This document shows positions 8,243-16,607 of a DNA stretch of 64,000 bases, piece after piece; position 1 is the first letter of the stretch; the number at the start of each line of letters is the position of its first letter. The stretch is taken from positions 529,808-593,807 of the forward strand of contig NZ_CP110383.1 in assembly GCF_026015965.1 (NCBI RefSeq). Direction: 5' to 3'. The notes under the pieces were generated by a model, which made no database searches, was not told the origin of the DNA, and worked only from the letters and a program-made list of their open reading frames with translations. The position numbers were made by a program, and so were the translations under genes. The DNA comes from Selenomonas sputigena. GTDB lineage: Bacteria > Bacillota > Negativicutes > Selenomonadales > Selenomonadaceae.

Positions 8243-8996
8243 GGCGCTTGTGCTCGCCACGAGAAACTGGGGCGAGGCGGACAAGATGGCGTCGCTCTTG
8301 ACGCGTGAGTGCGGGCGCGTCGAGGCGGCGGCGTTCGGCTGCCGCCGCCCCAAGAGCGCACTTGCGGCAGGGATGCAGATGTTCAGCCACCTAGACGTGG
8401 AGCTTACGGAAGGCGGCCGGGTCTGGACGGTGCGGCAGTGTTCGCTCAAGGGACGGTTTCGCCGTCTCTCGGAAGACCTCTCGGCCATGGCATACGGCTC
8501 CTTTGTGGCGGAACTGGCGCTTGAGCTTTTTCCCGAGCACGAGCCTGCGCCCGATGCTTTCGACCGTCTGCTGCAGATTTTCTGCGCCTTTGAGGAGCGC
8601 AATCCGCGTCTCGTGGCGCTGGCGGCGGCGTATCAGCTCCTCGCGCTCGCGGGGCTTTCGCTTCATCTTGCAAGCTGCGTCCACTGTGGTGCGCCCTTCG
8701 AAGAGCCGATGTCCGTCGACATCGGCGAGGGCGGCGCATTGTGCGCCGCTTGCCGCAAAGAGGATATGCCACTCTTTTCTGCCGAATTGAAGGAGTTCAT
8801 CGAGAAGCTGACCGCTCTCGATTGGCAGGCGTTTCTCTCGTCGCAGAAGGCGGCGGGCGGGCGCTCTCCGGCACCGTTTTCCGTCAGAAAGCAGGAACTT
8901 CTGGCAGCGGAAAGCCTGCTGCTCGCTTACCTGCGTGCGCTTTTCGGCAAGCCGCTGCGCTCGCTCGCCTTCATCGCACAGATCGGCGGCGTTTGA
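8223..8996 (+). CDS. recO: DNA repair protein RecO
   Basis: A 257-residue protein with an N-terminal OB-fold (EALVLATRNWGEADKMASLL) and a C-terminal helical region with a zinc site (CVHCG around residue 153 and CAAC around residue 177). RecO helps load RecA onto SSB-coated single strands in the RecFOR pathway. ATG at 8223 is supported by GAGGAGG 9 bases upstream. It overlaps the DUF502 gene by 20 bases and is probably the last gene of the operon. Confidence 0.92.
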   Translation: MARRSAEALVLATRNWGEADKMASLLTRECGRVEAAAFGCRRPKSALAAGMQMFSHLDVELTEGGRVWTVRQCSLKGRFRRLSEDLSAMAYGSFVAELALELFPEHEPAPDAFDRLLQIFCAFEERNPRLVALAAAYQLLALAGLSLHLASCVHCGAPFEEPMSVDIGEGGALCAACRKEDMPLFSAELKEFIEKLTALDWQAFLSSQKAAGGRSPAPFSVRKQELLAAESLLLAYLRALFGKPLRSLAFIAQIGGV

Positions 8997-9079
8997 AGCG
9001 TTTGCTGTGCGCTTGTGGCGAAGGCATGAGGTGCGTTCTGCGATAGTTTTTGGCAATATGTTTGGGAGGGGAATTTTCC

Positions 9080-9638
9080 ATGGCAATTCTTGTTTGCGGC
9101 GGCGCCGGTTACATCGGCTCTCATGCCGTTCATCAGCTCATTGAAAAGGGAGAAGAAGTCGTCATCGTTGACAACCTGCAGACGGGTCATCGCGGCGCGA
9201 TTCACGCGCGGGCAAAGTTTTACGAAGGCGACATCCGCGACCGCGCCGTATTCGATGCGATACACGATCTACGGCGATGACTACAAGACGCCCGATGGCA
9301 CCTGTCTGCGCGACTACATCCACGTCGTCGACCTCGCCGATGCACATGTGCGCTCACTCGAATACTTGCGGAAGGGCGGCGAGAGCGACATCTTCAACCT
9401 CGGCAACGGACAGGGCTTCTCGGTCAAGGAAATGATCGCCGCCGCAGAGAAGGCGACGGGCAAGAAGATCGCGGCAGAAATCGGCGCACGCTGTGCAGGC
9501 GACCCTGCGCAGCTCATCGCTTCCAGCGACAAGGCGCGCCGCATCCTCGGCTGGCAGCCGCACTTCACTGACGTGGAAGAAATCATCGCGACGGCATGGC
9601 GGTGGCACGAGAAGCATCCGAATGGGTATGGAGAGTAA
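9080..9638 (+). pseudogene. galE: UDP-glucose 4-epimerase, internally deleted and frameshifted
   Basis: The 5' part from ATG 9080 (after GGGAGGGG) encodes a normal GalE N-terminus: NAD-binding [12 protein letters not shown] and [12 protein letters not shown], up to about residue 61. It then runs into a stop at 9278. From about 9262 in another frame the sequence continues as a normal GalE C-terminal region ([19 protein letters not shown] to the end at 9638). Relative to a typical 329-residue GalE about 130 residues are missing, including the catalytic Ser and Tyr-x3-Lys. Short GCGATAC/ACGATC-like similarity at the junction suggests a simple deletion. Neither piece could be an active epimerase. 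Confidence 0.85.
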
Positions 9639-9664
9639 CTTTCTGGCTAAAGTGCGTAATCGGT

Positions 9665-9673
9665 GCTATAATG
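9665..9673 (+). promoter_or_regulatory. Extended -10 promoter before the Rpn-type gene
   Basis: TGCTATAAT forms an extended -10 element about 50 bases before the ATG at 9725. No convincing -35 hexamer is present 17 bases upstream, as is usual for extended -10 promoters. Confidence 0.5.
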
Positions 9674-9724
9674 ATAATAGAAGGTGGAAAAGAAACAGTT
9701 CTCATACAACAAGGAGAAATCTTA

Positions 9725-10741
9725 ATGGCAGAGAGTGTAGGAGATTCCTATCAAGATCCGACATACGATCAACATGCCAAACGTTTGCTTTCACAAAGAG
9801 CGATCATGGCACGTCTCTTGAAGCGAACTGTGCCAGAGTTTAAGGATGTTGCAATCTCTGACATCGCAGAAAAATATATCGAGGGCACGCCACAGATCAG
9901 TGAGATTCCCGTGGATAGGGATAAGACGAATACCGTAAGAAACAGGAAAGATTCGCCGAAAGAATTCCTCGGTGATGCCACGGAAAATGTCGGCATCACG
10001 GAAGGCTGGATTCGCTTCGATATACTTTTCCACGCGAGAGTTCCCCAATCGGGTGAACGCATCACCTTGATTATCAATGTTGAGGCACAGCGGACACAGA
10101 AAAGAGCGAAGCTGGGCTACGCACTCCTGCGCCGAGCCGTCTACTATGCGAGCCGCTTGATTTCTTCGCAGAAAGAAACTGAATTTACAGGATCATCCTA
10201 CGATGAAATCAAGAAAGTCTACAGTATTTGGCTTTGTATGGACTCCCCGGACGGCAGGAGCGCCATCAATCGTTATGACCTTGCCGAGCATCATATTCTG
10301 TACCATCACAAGGAAAAGTGTGCTGACTATGATTTGATGAGCATCATCACGGTTTATCTTGGAAATGAACGACAGCAGGACGAGGATTGGCTCATTCGAT
10401 TCCTGCAGATCTTGTTCAAAGACACGGAAATATCTCCGGCAGCGAAGAAGCAGCTTTTAAAAAATGAATTTGATATGGATATAAGTGCAGATATAGAAGA
10501 GGAGATGAGGACAATGTGCAATCTGAGTACAGGTATCTATGAACAAGGCATGGAGCGTGGCATGGAGCGTGGCATGGAGCGTGGCATGGAGCGCGGCATG
10601 GAACGTGGGCGGGAGGAAGGAAAGGTTGATATTGTTCTGGAAATGCTGCGAAATAAGCTGCCGCTCGAAATGATCGCAAGCATGTCGAAGTTTTCCTTGG
10701 AAAAAGTGAAAGAGCTTGGCAAGATGCACAGCTTGCTTTAA
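9725..10741 (+). CDS. Rpn family / PD-(D/E)XK nuclease-type transposase protein
   Basis: A 338-residue protein with the PD-(D/E)XK core of Rpn (YhgA-like) proteins: an acidic residue in IRFDILFHAR followed by the E-x-Q strand LIINVEAQR. The family includes DNA nucleases that promote recombination in E. coli. The middle holds the usual hydrophobic and Arg-rich region, and the C-terminus has five tandem G-M-E-R units (10547-10606) followed by a short helical tail. ATG 9725 is preceded by AAGGAGAAATCTTA. GC content is clearly lower than in neighbours, consistent with horizontal gain. These genes usually occur in many copies per genome. Confidence 0.8.
   Translation: MAESVGDSYQDPTYDQHAKRLLSQRAIMARLLKRTVPEFKDVAISDIAEKYIEGTPQISEIPVDRDKTNTVRNRKDSPKEFLGDATENVGITEGWIRFDILFHARVPQSGERITLIINVEAQRTQKRAKLGYALLRRAVYYASRLISSQKETEFTGSSYDEIKKVYSIWLCMDSPDGRSAINRYDLAEHHILYHHKEKCADYDLMSIITVYLGNERQQDEDWLIRFLQILFKDTEISPAAKKQLLKNEFDMDISADIEEEMRTMCNLSTGIYEQGMERGMERGMERGMERGMERGREEGKVDIVLEMLRNKLPLEMIASMSKFSLEKVKELGKMHSLL
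10547..10606 (+). repeat. Five tandem copies of a 12-bp unit inside the Rpn-type gene
   Basis: The unit GGCATGGAGCGT is repeated five times, the last two copies with single changes. It encodes Gly-Met-Glu-Arg repeats. Because the unit is a multiple of three, copy-number change would alter protein length without frameshift. Confidence 0.9.
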
Positions 10742-10784
10742 TTCATGGAATTTTCGTGTTCTGCTGAAATTGGTTTTGATACGT

Positions 10785-10834
10785 ATAAAACCGCTCCTCT
10801 ACTGCTCGGACGAGTAAGGAAAGGGGCGGTTTTA
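10785..10834. terminator. Terminator after the Rpn-type gene
   Basis: ATAAAACCGCTCCT pairs with the downstream AGGGGCGGTTTTAT arm around a loop of about 20 bases; the A- and T-runs on the two sides make it usable from both strands. Confidence 0.65.
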
Positions 10835-10987
10835 TGTGTTTGATACAGAAGTATCTTTCGCCATTGTTCTCTTCTATGGGAGATCTTGCTGTGTCTGCAT
10901 TTGGGTACGATATATTCCCTTTCCGCCTCAATCGTTGTATAATAGTATGCAACAAGCAAATTCAATCGAAGAAAAGGAGAGAGTCTT

Positions 10988-11545
10988 ATGTATACGCTTT
11001 CCAGCACGGAATTTCATGGCATCAAGCCGCAGATTGACGAGGAGGCATTTGTCGCACCGCAGGTGTTCCTTTCGGGCGATGTGCGCGTCGCGAAGTATGC
11101 GAGTCTTTGGCCGGGTGTTGTTGCGCGCGGCGATGTGAATTACATCTCTGTCGGCGAGTGCTCGAATGTGCAGGATCTCGTCTGCCTTCATGTGGCGGAC
11201 GACAATCCGTGCATCATCGGCGATTATGTGACGATCGGCCACAGCGCCGTCGTGCACGGCGCGGAGATCGGCAACCATGTCCTCATCGGCATGAACGCGA
11301 CGGTTCTGACGGGCGCAAAGGTCGGCGAAGGCTCGATTATTGCTGCAGGGGCACTCGTGCGCGAGAACGAGGTCATTCCGCCGAATTCCCTCGTCGTCGG
11401 CATGCCGGGCAAGGTCGTGCGCACGATTGACCGCATCAAGACGATTCATGCGCAGGCGATCAAGTACAAGTGCGAGTGGGCGATTGAGTACGGCGTCTAT
11501 CCCGAGATCGGCGGCGAGAAGTACCACGGCGAGCACATTATCTGA
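10988..11545 (+). CDS. Gamma-class carbonic anhydrase family protein
   Basis: A 185-residue left-handed beta-helix protein made of hexapeptide repeats (for example VGEGSIIAAGALV and GAEIGNHVLIGMNATV). Putative metal-binding histidines are visible in LVCLHVADD and TIGHSAVVHG, as in the YrdA/CamH group. Family members hydrate CO2 or have unknown substrates, so enzyme activity is inferred. ATG 10988 follows AAAAGGAGAGAG. A TATAAT sits at 10938-10943, with only a weak -35. The gene stands alone between two terminators. Confidence 0.88.
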   Translation: MYTLSSTEFHGIKPQIDEEAFVAPQVFLSGDVRVAKYASLWPGVVARGDVNYISVGECSNVQDLVCLHVADDNPCIIGDYVTIGHSAVVHGAEIGNHVLIGMNATVLTGAKVGEGSIIAAGALVRENEVIPPNSLVVGMPGKVVRTIDRIKTIHAQAIKYKCEWAIEYGVYPEIGGEKYHGEHII

Positions 11546-11555
11546 CGTTTGCCGC

Positions 11556-11583
11556 TTTACAGCTTTGCACCTTATGATATAAT
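11556..11583 (+). promoter_or_regulatory. Promoter of the NSS transporter, overlapping a terminator hairpin
   Basis: TTTACA (11556-11561) and TATAAT (11578-11583) are 16 bases apart. Predicted transcription start is near 11590, inside the left arm of the hairpin that begins at 11581. Confidence 0.6.
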
Positions 11584-11626
11584 GAAAGGCACAGCCTTCG
11601 TTTTGGCTGTGCCTTTCATTATATTT
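11581..11626 (+). terminator. Terminator hairpin after the carbonic anhydrase gene
   Basis: A perfect 16-bp inverted repeat (11581-11596 and 11605-11620) with an 8-base loop is followed by ATATTTTT. Read-through RNA contains both arms, whereas RNA started at the overlapping promoter would lack much of the left arm. Confidence 0.8.
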
Positions 11627-11643
11627 TTCAGGAGGTTTGATTC

Positions 11644-12999
11644 ATGGCGCGAGAAACGCTGAAGAGCCGTTTCGGCTTCATTCTCCTCAGTGCCGGCTGT
11701 GCGATCGGCATCGGCAATGTCTGGAAGTTCCCTTATCTTGTCGGGCAGAACGGAGGCGGGGCGTTCGTTCTTATCTATCTTTTCTTCCTCATCGTGCTCG
11801 GCATCCCTGTCATGACGATGGAATTTTCTCTTGGCCGCGCGGCAAGGCGCAGTCCTGTGCGCATGTACCAGAGACTGACGCCCGAAAAGTGGGGCTGGCA
11901 TTGGCATGGCTACGCATGTTGGTTCGGCTGCATCATGCTCATGATGTTCTATACGACGGTCGCGGGCTGGATGCTGCTTTACTTCTATCAGACAGCGTGC
12001 GGCGCGTTTGCGGGACTTTCTCCGAAGGAGATCGGTGCGGCCTTTGGCTCTATGCTCGGCGATCCTATCTTGCAGGTCGTGCCGATGGTGATCGTCGTCA
12101 TCAGTGGCTTCCTCATCTGCTCGCACGGCTTGCAGTCGGGGTTGGAGCGCGTGACGAAGGGCATGATGGTGCTCCTGCTCCTCATCATGGTCGTGCTTGC
12201 CGTGAACAGCATTTTCCTCGACGGCGCGTCTGAGGGCATCTCCTTCTACCTGCGCCCTGACATTGCGAAGATGGAGGAGATCGGCTTTACGAACGTCATC
12301 GTCGCGGCGATGAATCAGGCGTTCTTTACGCTGAGCCTCGGCATCGGCGCGATGGCGATCTTCGGCAGTTACATCCCGAAGGATCACGCACTTCTCGGTG
12401 AGTCGGTCAACGTCGCCATCCTTGATACGCTCGTTGCCATCACGTCGGGACTTATCATCATCCCCGCGTGCTTCGCTTACGGCGTCGAGCCGGATAGCGG
12501 GCCGGGACTCATCTTCATCACATTGCCGAACATCTTCAATCACATGGCGGGCGGCATCATCTGGGGCAGTCTCTTCTTCCTCTTCATGACGTTTGCGGCC
12601 TTTTCGACGGTGCTCGCTGTCTTTGAAAACATCATGGCCTGCACGATGGATCTGACGGGGTGGAGCCGCAAGAAGACGGGATTCGTGAACTGCGCGGCAA
12701 TCCTCGTGCTGTCCCTGCCCTGCGCTTTGGGGTTCAACCTCCTCGCGGGCATTCACCCGATGGGCGGCGAGAGCAGTTTCCTCGACATCGAGGATTTCAT
12801 CGTGAGCAATATCCTCTTGCCCGGCGGATCGCTCATCTTTGTGCTCTACACGATGCATCGTTTCGGCTGGGGCTGGCAGAAGTTCTACGAAGAGGCGAAT
12901 ACGGGAAGCGGCTGGAAACTTCCTCGATGGGCGCGCGGTTATTTCGCCTACGTCCTGCCCCTTGTCGTCGGCGCGATTCTCGTGCTGGGATTGATGTGA
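11644..12999 (+). CDS. Sodium-dependent transporter, neurotransmitter:sodium symporter (NSS/SNF) family
   Basis: A 451-residue polytopic inner-membrane protein with about 11-12 helices. The hallmark first helix GCAIGIGNVWKFPY and the GGGAFVLIYL segment identify the LeuT-type NSS fold, in which sodium drives uptake of amino acids or related compounds. Helix 6 carries LSLGIGAMAIFGSY. The substrate cannot be assigned by eye. ATG 11644 follows AGGAGGTTTGATTC. Length fits bacterial NSS members with 11-12 helices. It is convergent with the uracil permease gene, with a shared terminator between. Confidence 0.92.
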   Translation: MARETLKSRFGFILLSAGCAIGIGNVWKFPYLVGQNGGGAFVLIYLFFLIVLGIPVMTMEFSLGRAARRSPVRMYQRLTPEKWGWHWHGYACWFGCIMLMMFYTTVAGWMLLYFYQTACGAFAGLSPKEIGAAFGSMLGDPILQVVPMVIVVISGFLICSHGLQSGLERVTKGMMVLLLLIMVVLAVNSIFLDGASEGISFYLRPDIAKMEEIGFTNVIVAAMNQAFFTLSLGIGAMAIFGSYIPKDHALLGESVNVAILDTLVAITSGLIIIPACFAYGVEPDSGPGLIFITLPNIFNHMAGGIIWGSLFFLFMTFAAFSTVLAVFENIMACTMDLTGWSRKKTGFVNCAAILVLSLPCALGFNLLAGIHPMGGESSFLDIEDFIVSNILLPGGSLIFVLYTMHRFGWGWQKFYEEANTGSGWKLPRWARGYFAYVLPLVVGAILVLGLM

Positions 13000-13052
13000 G
13001 CTGCATGCACAAATTTCTGTGAATGCTTATGCCACTCTTGTGAAAGCGAAAG

Positions 13053-13089
13053 AAAGAACCCGACGCACGGCAAACGTCGGGTTCTTTTC
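13053..13089. terminator. Bidirectional terminator between convergent transporter genes
   Basis: AAAGAACCCGACG and CGTCGGGTTCTTT form a 13-bp stem with a 9-base loop, with T-runs on both strands. Confidence 0.85.
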
Positions 13090-13101
13090 TTTCAATATTG
13101 C

Positions 13102-14361
13102 CTATTCGCTTGCTACGCTCTTTTCGCGGCGCAGCCGAAAGATGAGACGGAAGGACAGCGAGAGGATGATGGCGATGACGGTCGCGAGCGACATGCCCCT
13201 GAGCGTCACCGTGCCGAGCGTGAGGCTTGCCGTCGATACGCCGACGCCCATGACGATAGAGGTCAGCAGGAGGTTCGTGGGCTTGCCATAGTCTACCTTG
13301 GATTCGACGAGGATGCGGATGCCTGAGGCGGCGATGACGCCGAAGAGCAGCATGGAGACGCCGCCCATGACGGGCGTCGGGATGCTCTGAATGAGTGCGG
13401 CGAGCTTGCCGAGGCATGAGAGCGCGACGGCGAAGACGGCGGCGCCGCCGATGACCCATGTCGAATAGACCTTCGTGATGGCAAGGACACCGATGTTCTC
13501 GCCGTACGTCGTGTTCGGCGTTGAGCCGAAGAAGCCCGAGAAAATCGTCGATATGCCGTTGCCGAGAAGCGAGCGGTCGAGTCCCGGATCCTTCGTGAGA
13601 TTGCGCCCGACGATGTTGTTCGTCACGATGAGATGGCCGATGTGCTCGACGATGACGACGATGGAAGCCGGCAGGAGGATGAGGATCGCACCCGGCTCGA
13701 ATTTCGGTGTGTAGATGGTCGGGATGGCGAACCACGGGGCGCTCTCGACAGCGGAGAGGTCGACGATGCCCGCTGCATAGGCGATGACGTAACCCGAAAT
13801 GACGCCGATGAGGATGGGGATGATGGCGAGGAAGCCGCGAAACGCGATGGAAGCGAAGATCGTGACGGCGAGCGTGGCGATGGAGACGAAGACGACGGTC
13901 GGATCCGCCTCGGCATCGGTCAGACCTGCCATCTTCGCCGCCGTCGGCATGAGCTCAAGTCCGATGACGGCGACGATCGCGCCCATGGAGGCGGGCGGGA
14001 AGATCACGTCGATCCAGCCCGTGCCGATGGCATGGATGATGAAGCTCACGAGGCAGAAGACGATGCCTACGACGATGAAGCCGCCGAGCGCCGCCTCGTA
14101 GCTGTAGTCGGCGAGCACGAGGAATACGGGCGAGAGAAAGGCGAAGCTTGAGCCGAGATAGGCGGGGATCTTGCCCTTGCAGAGGATCAGATAGAAGAGT
14201 GTGCCGATGCCGTTGAAGAGCAGCACGGTCGCGGGGTTGACATGGAAGAGGATCGGCACGAGCACCGTTGAGCCGAACATCGCGAAGAGGTGCTGCAGGG
14301 AAAGCGGGATCGTCTGGAGGAGCGGCAGCCGCTCCTCGGGGGCAATGGTTCTTTGTGTCAT
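13102..14361 (-). CDS. uraA: Uracil permease, NCS2 (UraA/PyrP) family
   Basis: A 419-residue polytopic membrane protein of the nucleobase-ascorbate transporter family. Substrate-site motifs are visible: SIVVIVEHIGHL (glutamate in helix 8), and SGFFGSTPNTTYGENIGV in helix 10, typical of uracil rather than xanthine or urate transporters. Uracil import is driven by protons. ATG 14361 on the minus strand is preceded by AAAGGAG. The promoter lies at 14399-14427. No PyrR-type attenuator was recognised in the 5' leader. The symbol reflects family, pyrP would serve equally. Confidence 0.9.
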   Translation of the reverse strand: MTQRTIAPEERLPLLQTIPLSLQHLFAMFGSTVLVPILFHVNPATVLLFNGIGTLFYLILCKGKIPAYLGSSFAFLSPVFLVLADYSYEAALGGFIVVGIVFCLVSFIIHAIGTGWIDVIFPPASMGAIVAVIGLELMPTAAKMAGLTDAEADPTVVFVSIATLAVTIFASIAFRGFLAIIPILIGVISGYVIAYAAGIVDLSAVESAPWFAIPTIYTPKFEPGAILILLPASIVVIVEHIGHLIVTNNIVGRNLTKDPGLDRSLLGNGISTIFSGFFGSTPNTTYGENIGVLAITKVYSTWVIGGAAVFAVALSCLGKLAALIQSIPTPVMGGVSMLLFGVIAASGIRILVESKVDYGKPTNLLLTSIVMGVGVSTASLTLGTVTLRGMSLATVIAIILSLSFRLIFRLRREKSVASE

Positions 14362-14398
14362 GAAAATGCTCCTTTGGAAGATAGTTATACCAAAGAAG

Positions 14399-14427
14399 AA
14401 TTTAGCACAGAATGAGCGCTTTGTCTA
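14399..14427 (-). promoter_or_regulatory. Uracil permease promoter
   Basis: On the minus strand TAGACA and TAAATT are separated by 17 bases, with TGC directly before the -10 (extended -10 form). It lies about 38 bases before the start codon. Confidence 0.5.
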
Positions 14428-14550
14428 ATGGATTATTTGACGATGCGGACGCTTTTGGAATCCAAGTATAATGTGTGTGCAGCAGGAAAGAATGAAACGG
14501 AAGGCGAATAGGCAAAGAAGGGATAGGGCGGTGATGGTGGAGGTGCAAGT

Positions 14551-16209
14551 ATGGGCGTAAAGGACATGGGTCAGAGACTTTGTCGGTCCGTGCAGGGCGG
14601 CTATCAGCGCTTTCGCACGGCGATGATTCTTGATGTTGTACTGTTTGTTTGCGTGGGCGTGCTTACGTACTGCCATGTGTATGAGATGCAAGATTGGTAT
14701 ACGGAGGAGATTGGTTGCGCGGCGGCAGCGGCGGTGATCGGCTGCATCTTCGCTGTCGCCCTGCGGTTATTCTTGGAGAGGCGCGGACAGGAGCGGCATG
14801 GCTTCGAGGCACTGCTGACGGTTGTCGTATTTGTGTTTTTCTTCATTCTTGTGCAGGGACATGATTGGACGAATTCCTATATTCTGCTCAAGACGGCAGG
14901 GCCGGCGCTTGTTTTTGTGTCTGTCGGTCTTTATTGTCTTGAGCCGCAGAACGAAGGCGAGAATCCGCCACTTGCCGTGTTTTTTGCAATCTCTAAGGCA
15001 TGGCTTGTCGGCACACTTTTGCTCATATCTCTGGGTATCTGCTTGACAGCATTCGATTCGCTGATTTTTTCTTTGGAATTTCGACTGCAGGCGATGCTGC
15101 ATTTCCTCATGGTGGAATTTTCCTATCTTTTCATCGCGGTGCAGATCTTTCTCGCTAGCCTGCCTGATCGGGGGAAGACGACGGAGACTCCCGTGCTCTT
15201 TCGTGCGCTTCTCGTGCACGTGCTTTGGCCGGTCTATCTGCTCTTGCTCGCTATTCTCTATCTCTATGTGGCAAAGATCATCTATGCATGGGAGATGCCC
15301 GTCGGCATGATGAATTGGTTTGCCTCGTTGGCTCTTCTAGCCTTCAGCGTGTTTTTCTTCTGCTTTGCGAATGATGCACGCTATTCGCTGCTGCAGCGTT
15401 TCCTGCGCTGGGGTCTTTTGCTCTTTCTGCCGATCCTTGCGGTGCAGACTGTCGCTGTTTGGCAGCGAGTCGAGCCGTACGGCCTGACGGTGCTGCGCTA
15501 TACGTCGATCCTCTGCACGATTTTTGGTATCTTTTTGCTCGTGCTTGCTTTCCTGCGCAGCTCGCCGCGTCCTGCGTTTCTCGTCTTGGCACTCATGATT
15601 GCCGCATGCACGCTGACGCCGCTCAATATCGTCGATGTGCCGCTTCGCACGCAGGAAGCGCGTCTTTGGGGCGTGCTTGAGGAAAACAGCATGCTGCAGG
15701 ATGGCGAGGTCGTGGAGAATCCTGCACTCTCTGAGGGGGCGCGTGACAGGCTCTTGAGCGCTTCGGAGTATCTGACCGATCAGAAGAAGACATCGTTTCT
15801 CGAAACGCCGGGCATGCGTGAGACGCTTGCGAAACTGCGTGGGATGCAGAAGAGGGGAAAAACTACCGAATGGTTCGAATTCCAAGCGGAAAATCCTGTC
15901 TACATTCCTGTAGAGGGTTGGAAGAAAGCTTATCGGATTGACAATCCTGCTGTGGAGGATGGCGTGATTTTCGTGGACAAGGGCGACGGAACAAAGGAAC
16001 GATTCGATGTTTCTGTGTATCTCAAGGAGCTTTTGGCATACGCGCACAAGGAGGATGCGAGGGGAACGGGAAAATTCATGCGGGAGCTTAGGATCGATAT
16101 AGATGAAAACACTTGCCTTTGGCTGTATGATGTCGGCTTGTCCGTCCGCAGCCATAAGGGCAGAGAGGATATAACGGCGCAAATCAAGGGTGTGCTTTTG
16201 AGGCGCTAA
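14551..16209 (+). CDS. DUF4153 domain membrane protein
   Basis: A 552-residue protein with roughly ten to eleven transmembrane helices in residues 25-360 followed by a soluble C-terminal domain of about 180 residues. The helix pattern with SLEFRLQAMLHFLMVEFSYLF, LAILYLYVAKIIY and EPYGLTVLRYTSIL matches DUF4153 proteins, whose function is unknown. The C-terminal part (residues 370-552) has no motif that I recognise. ATG 14551 follows GGTGGAGGTG. The gene is transcribed away from the uracil permease; no partner gene is evident. Confidence 0.7.
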   Translation: MGVKDMGQRLCRSVQGGYQRFRTAMILDVVLFVCVGVLTYCHVYEMQDWYTEEIGCAAAAAVIGCIFAVALRLFLERRGQERHGFEALLTVVVFVFFFILVQGHDWTNSYILLKTAGPALVFVSVGLYCLEPQNEGENPPLAVFFAISKAWLVGTLLLISLGICLTAFDSLIFSLEFRLQAMLHFLMVEFSYLFIAVQIFLASLPDRGKTTETPVLFRALLVHVLWPVYLLLLAILYLYVAKIIYAWEMPVGMMNWFASLALLAFSVFFFCFANDARYSLLQRFLRWGLLLFLPILAVQTVAVWQRVEPYGLTVLRYTSILCTIFGIFLLVLAFLRSSPRPAFLVLALMIAACTLTPLNIVDVPLRTQEARLWGVLEENSMLQDGEVVENPALSEGARDRLLSASEYLTDQKKTSFLETPGMRETLAKLRGMQKRGKTTEWFEFQAENPVYIPVEGWKKAYRIDNPAVEDGVIFVDKGDGTKERFDVSVYLKELLAYAHKEDARGTGKFMRELRIDIDENTCLWLYDVGLSVRSHKGREDITAQIKGVLLRR

Positions 16210-16213
16210 ATGG

Positions 16214-16242
16214 TTAACAATGTTTGTATTTTGTTATATAAT
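16214..16242 (+). promoter_or_regulatory. Promoter of the orphan antitoxin gene
   Basis: TTAACA and TATAAT are exactly 17 bases apart, 22 bases before the ATG. The -10 is embedded in an AT-rich near-palindrome (TTGTTATATAATTGTAA), a plausible autorepressor site, as RelB/DinJ antitoxins bind their own promoters. Confidence 0.65.
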
Positions 16243-16264
16243 TGTAATGAAAGGAGCTGATTAT

Positions 16265-16477
16265 ATGGCAGCAAATGCTACGTTTACTGTTCGTATGAAT
16301 CCGGAACTTAAAAAGCAGGCGGAACTTGTCTGTGAGGAAATGGGCTTGACCATGTCATCTGCCATGACGATTTTTCTCAAGCGTTTGGTCAAAGACCGTG
16401 CCATACCGTTTCGCGTATCGGCAGGCGACCATTTTTACCATGAAACCCCAAGAAGTCAAGCCGAAGGCGCAGACTGA
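16265..16477 (+). CDS. RelB/DinJ family antitoxin, C-terminally altered, no toxin partner
   Basis: A 70-residue protein with the ribbon-helix-helix N-terminus of DinJ/RelB antitoxins: FTVRMNPELKKQAELV, then MGLTMSSAMTIFLKRLVKDRAIPF. ATG 16265 follows GAAAGGAGCTGATTAT. In this family the C-terminal tail wraps the partner toxin. Here the last 15 or so residues (about YHETPRSQAEGAD) are encoded by a dispersed repeat that also occurs at 52.4 kb, so the natural tail is replaced. No RelE/YafQ-type toxin follows. It is most likely a remnant that could still bind DNA but probably not its toxin. Confidence 0.75.
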   Translation: MAANATFTVRMNPELKKQAELVCEEMGLTMSSAMTIFLKRLVKDRAIPFRVSAGDHFYHETPRSQAEGAD

Positions 16478-16540
16478 TTGGCTAGGTTTCTGTAAGGGCG
16501 GCGCACAATGTCCACGAAGTGGACGTTTGTGCGTGTAGTT
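16433..16540 (+). repeat. Dispersed palindromic repeat, copy A
   Basis: A 108-bp element matching the reverse complement of 52430-52538 with about eight substitutions counted by eye. Its right part is an imperfect palindrome around TGTCCACGAAGTGGACG flanked by GCACAA and TTTGTGC. The left end provides the last codons of the antitoxin gene. On the minus strand it contains TTGACT and TAAAAA 16 bases apart, equivalent to the promoter seen in the 52-kb copy. Confidence 0.85.
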
Positions 16541-16607
16541 TACAGTGAGGAGAATAAGGAACACTATGATGATTGACGGAGAAGTTTGAAGGGAAGAAGG
16601 AAGTTTT

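Noticed and set aside
10547-10606. CRISPR-like repeats
   Set aside because: Units are 12 bp, directly abutting, without spacers and inside a coding frame.
9725-10741. Complete insertion sequence around the Rpn-type gene
   Set aside because: No terminal inverted repeats or target-site duplications were found at its borders.
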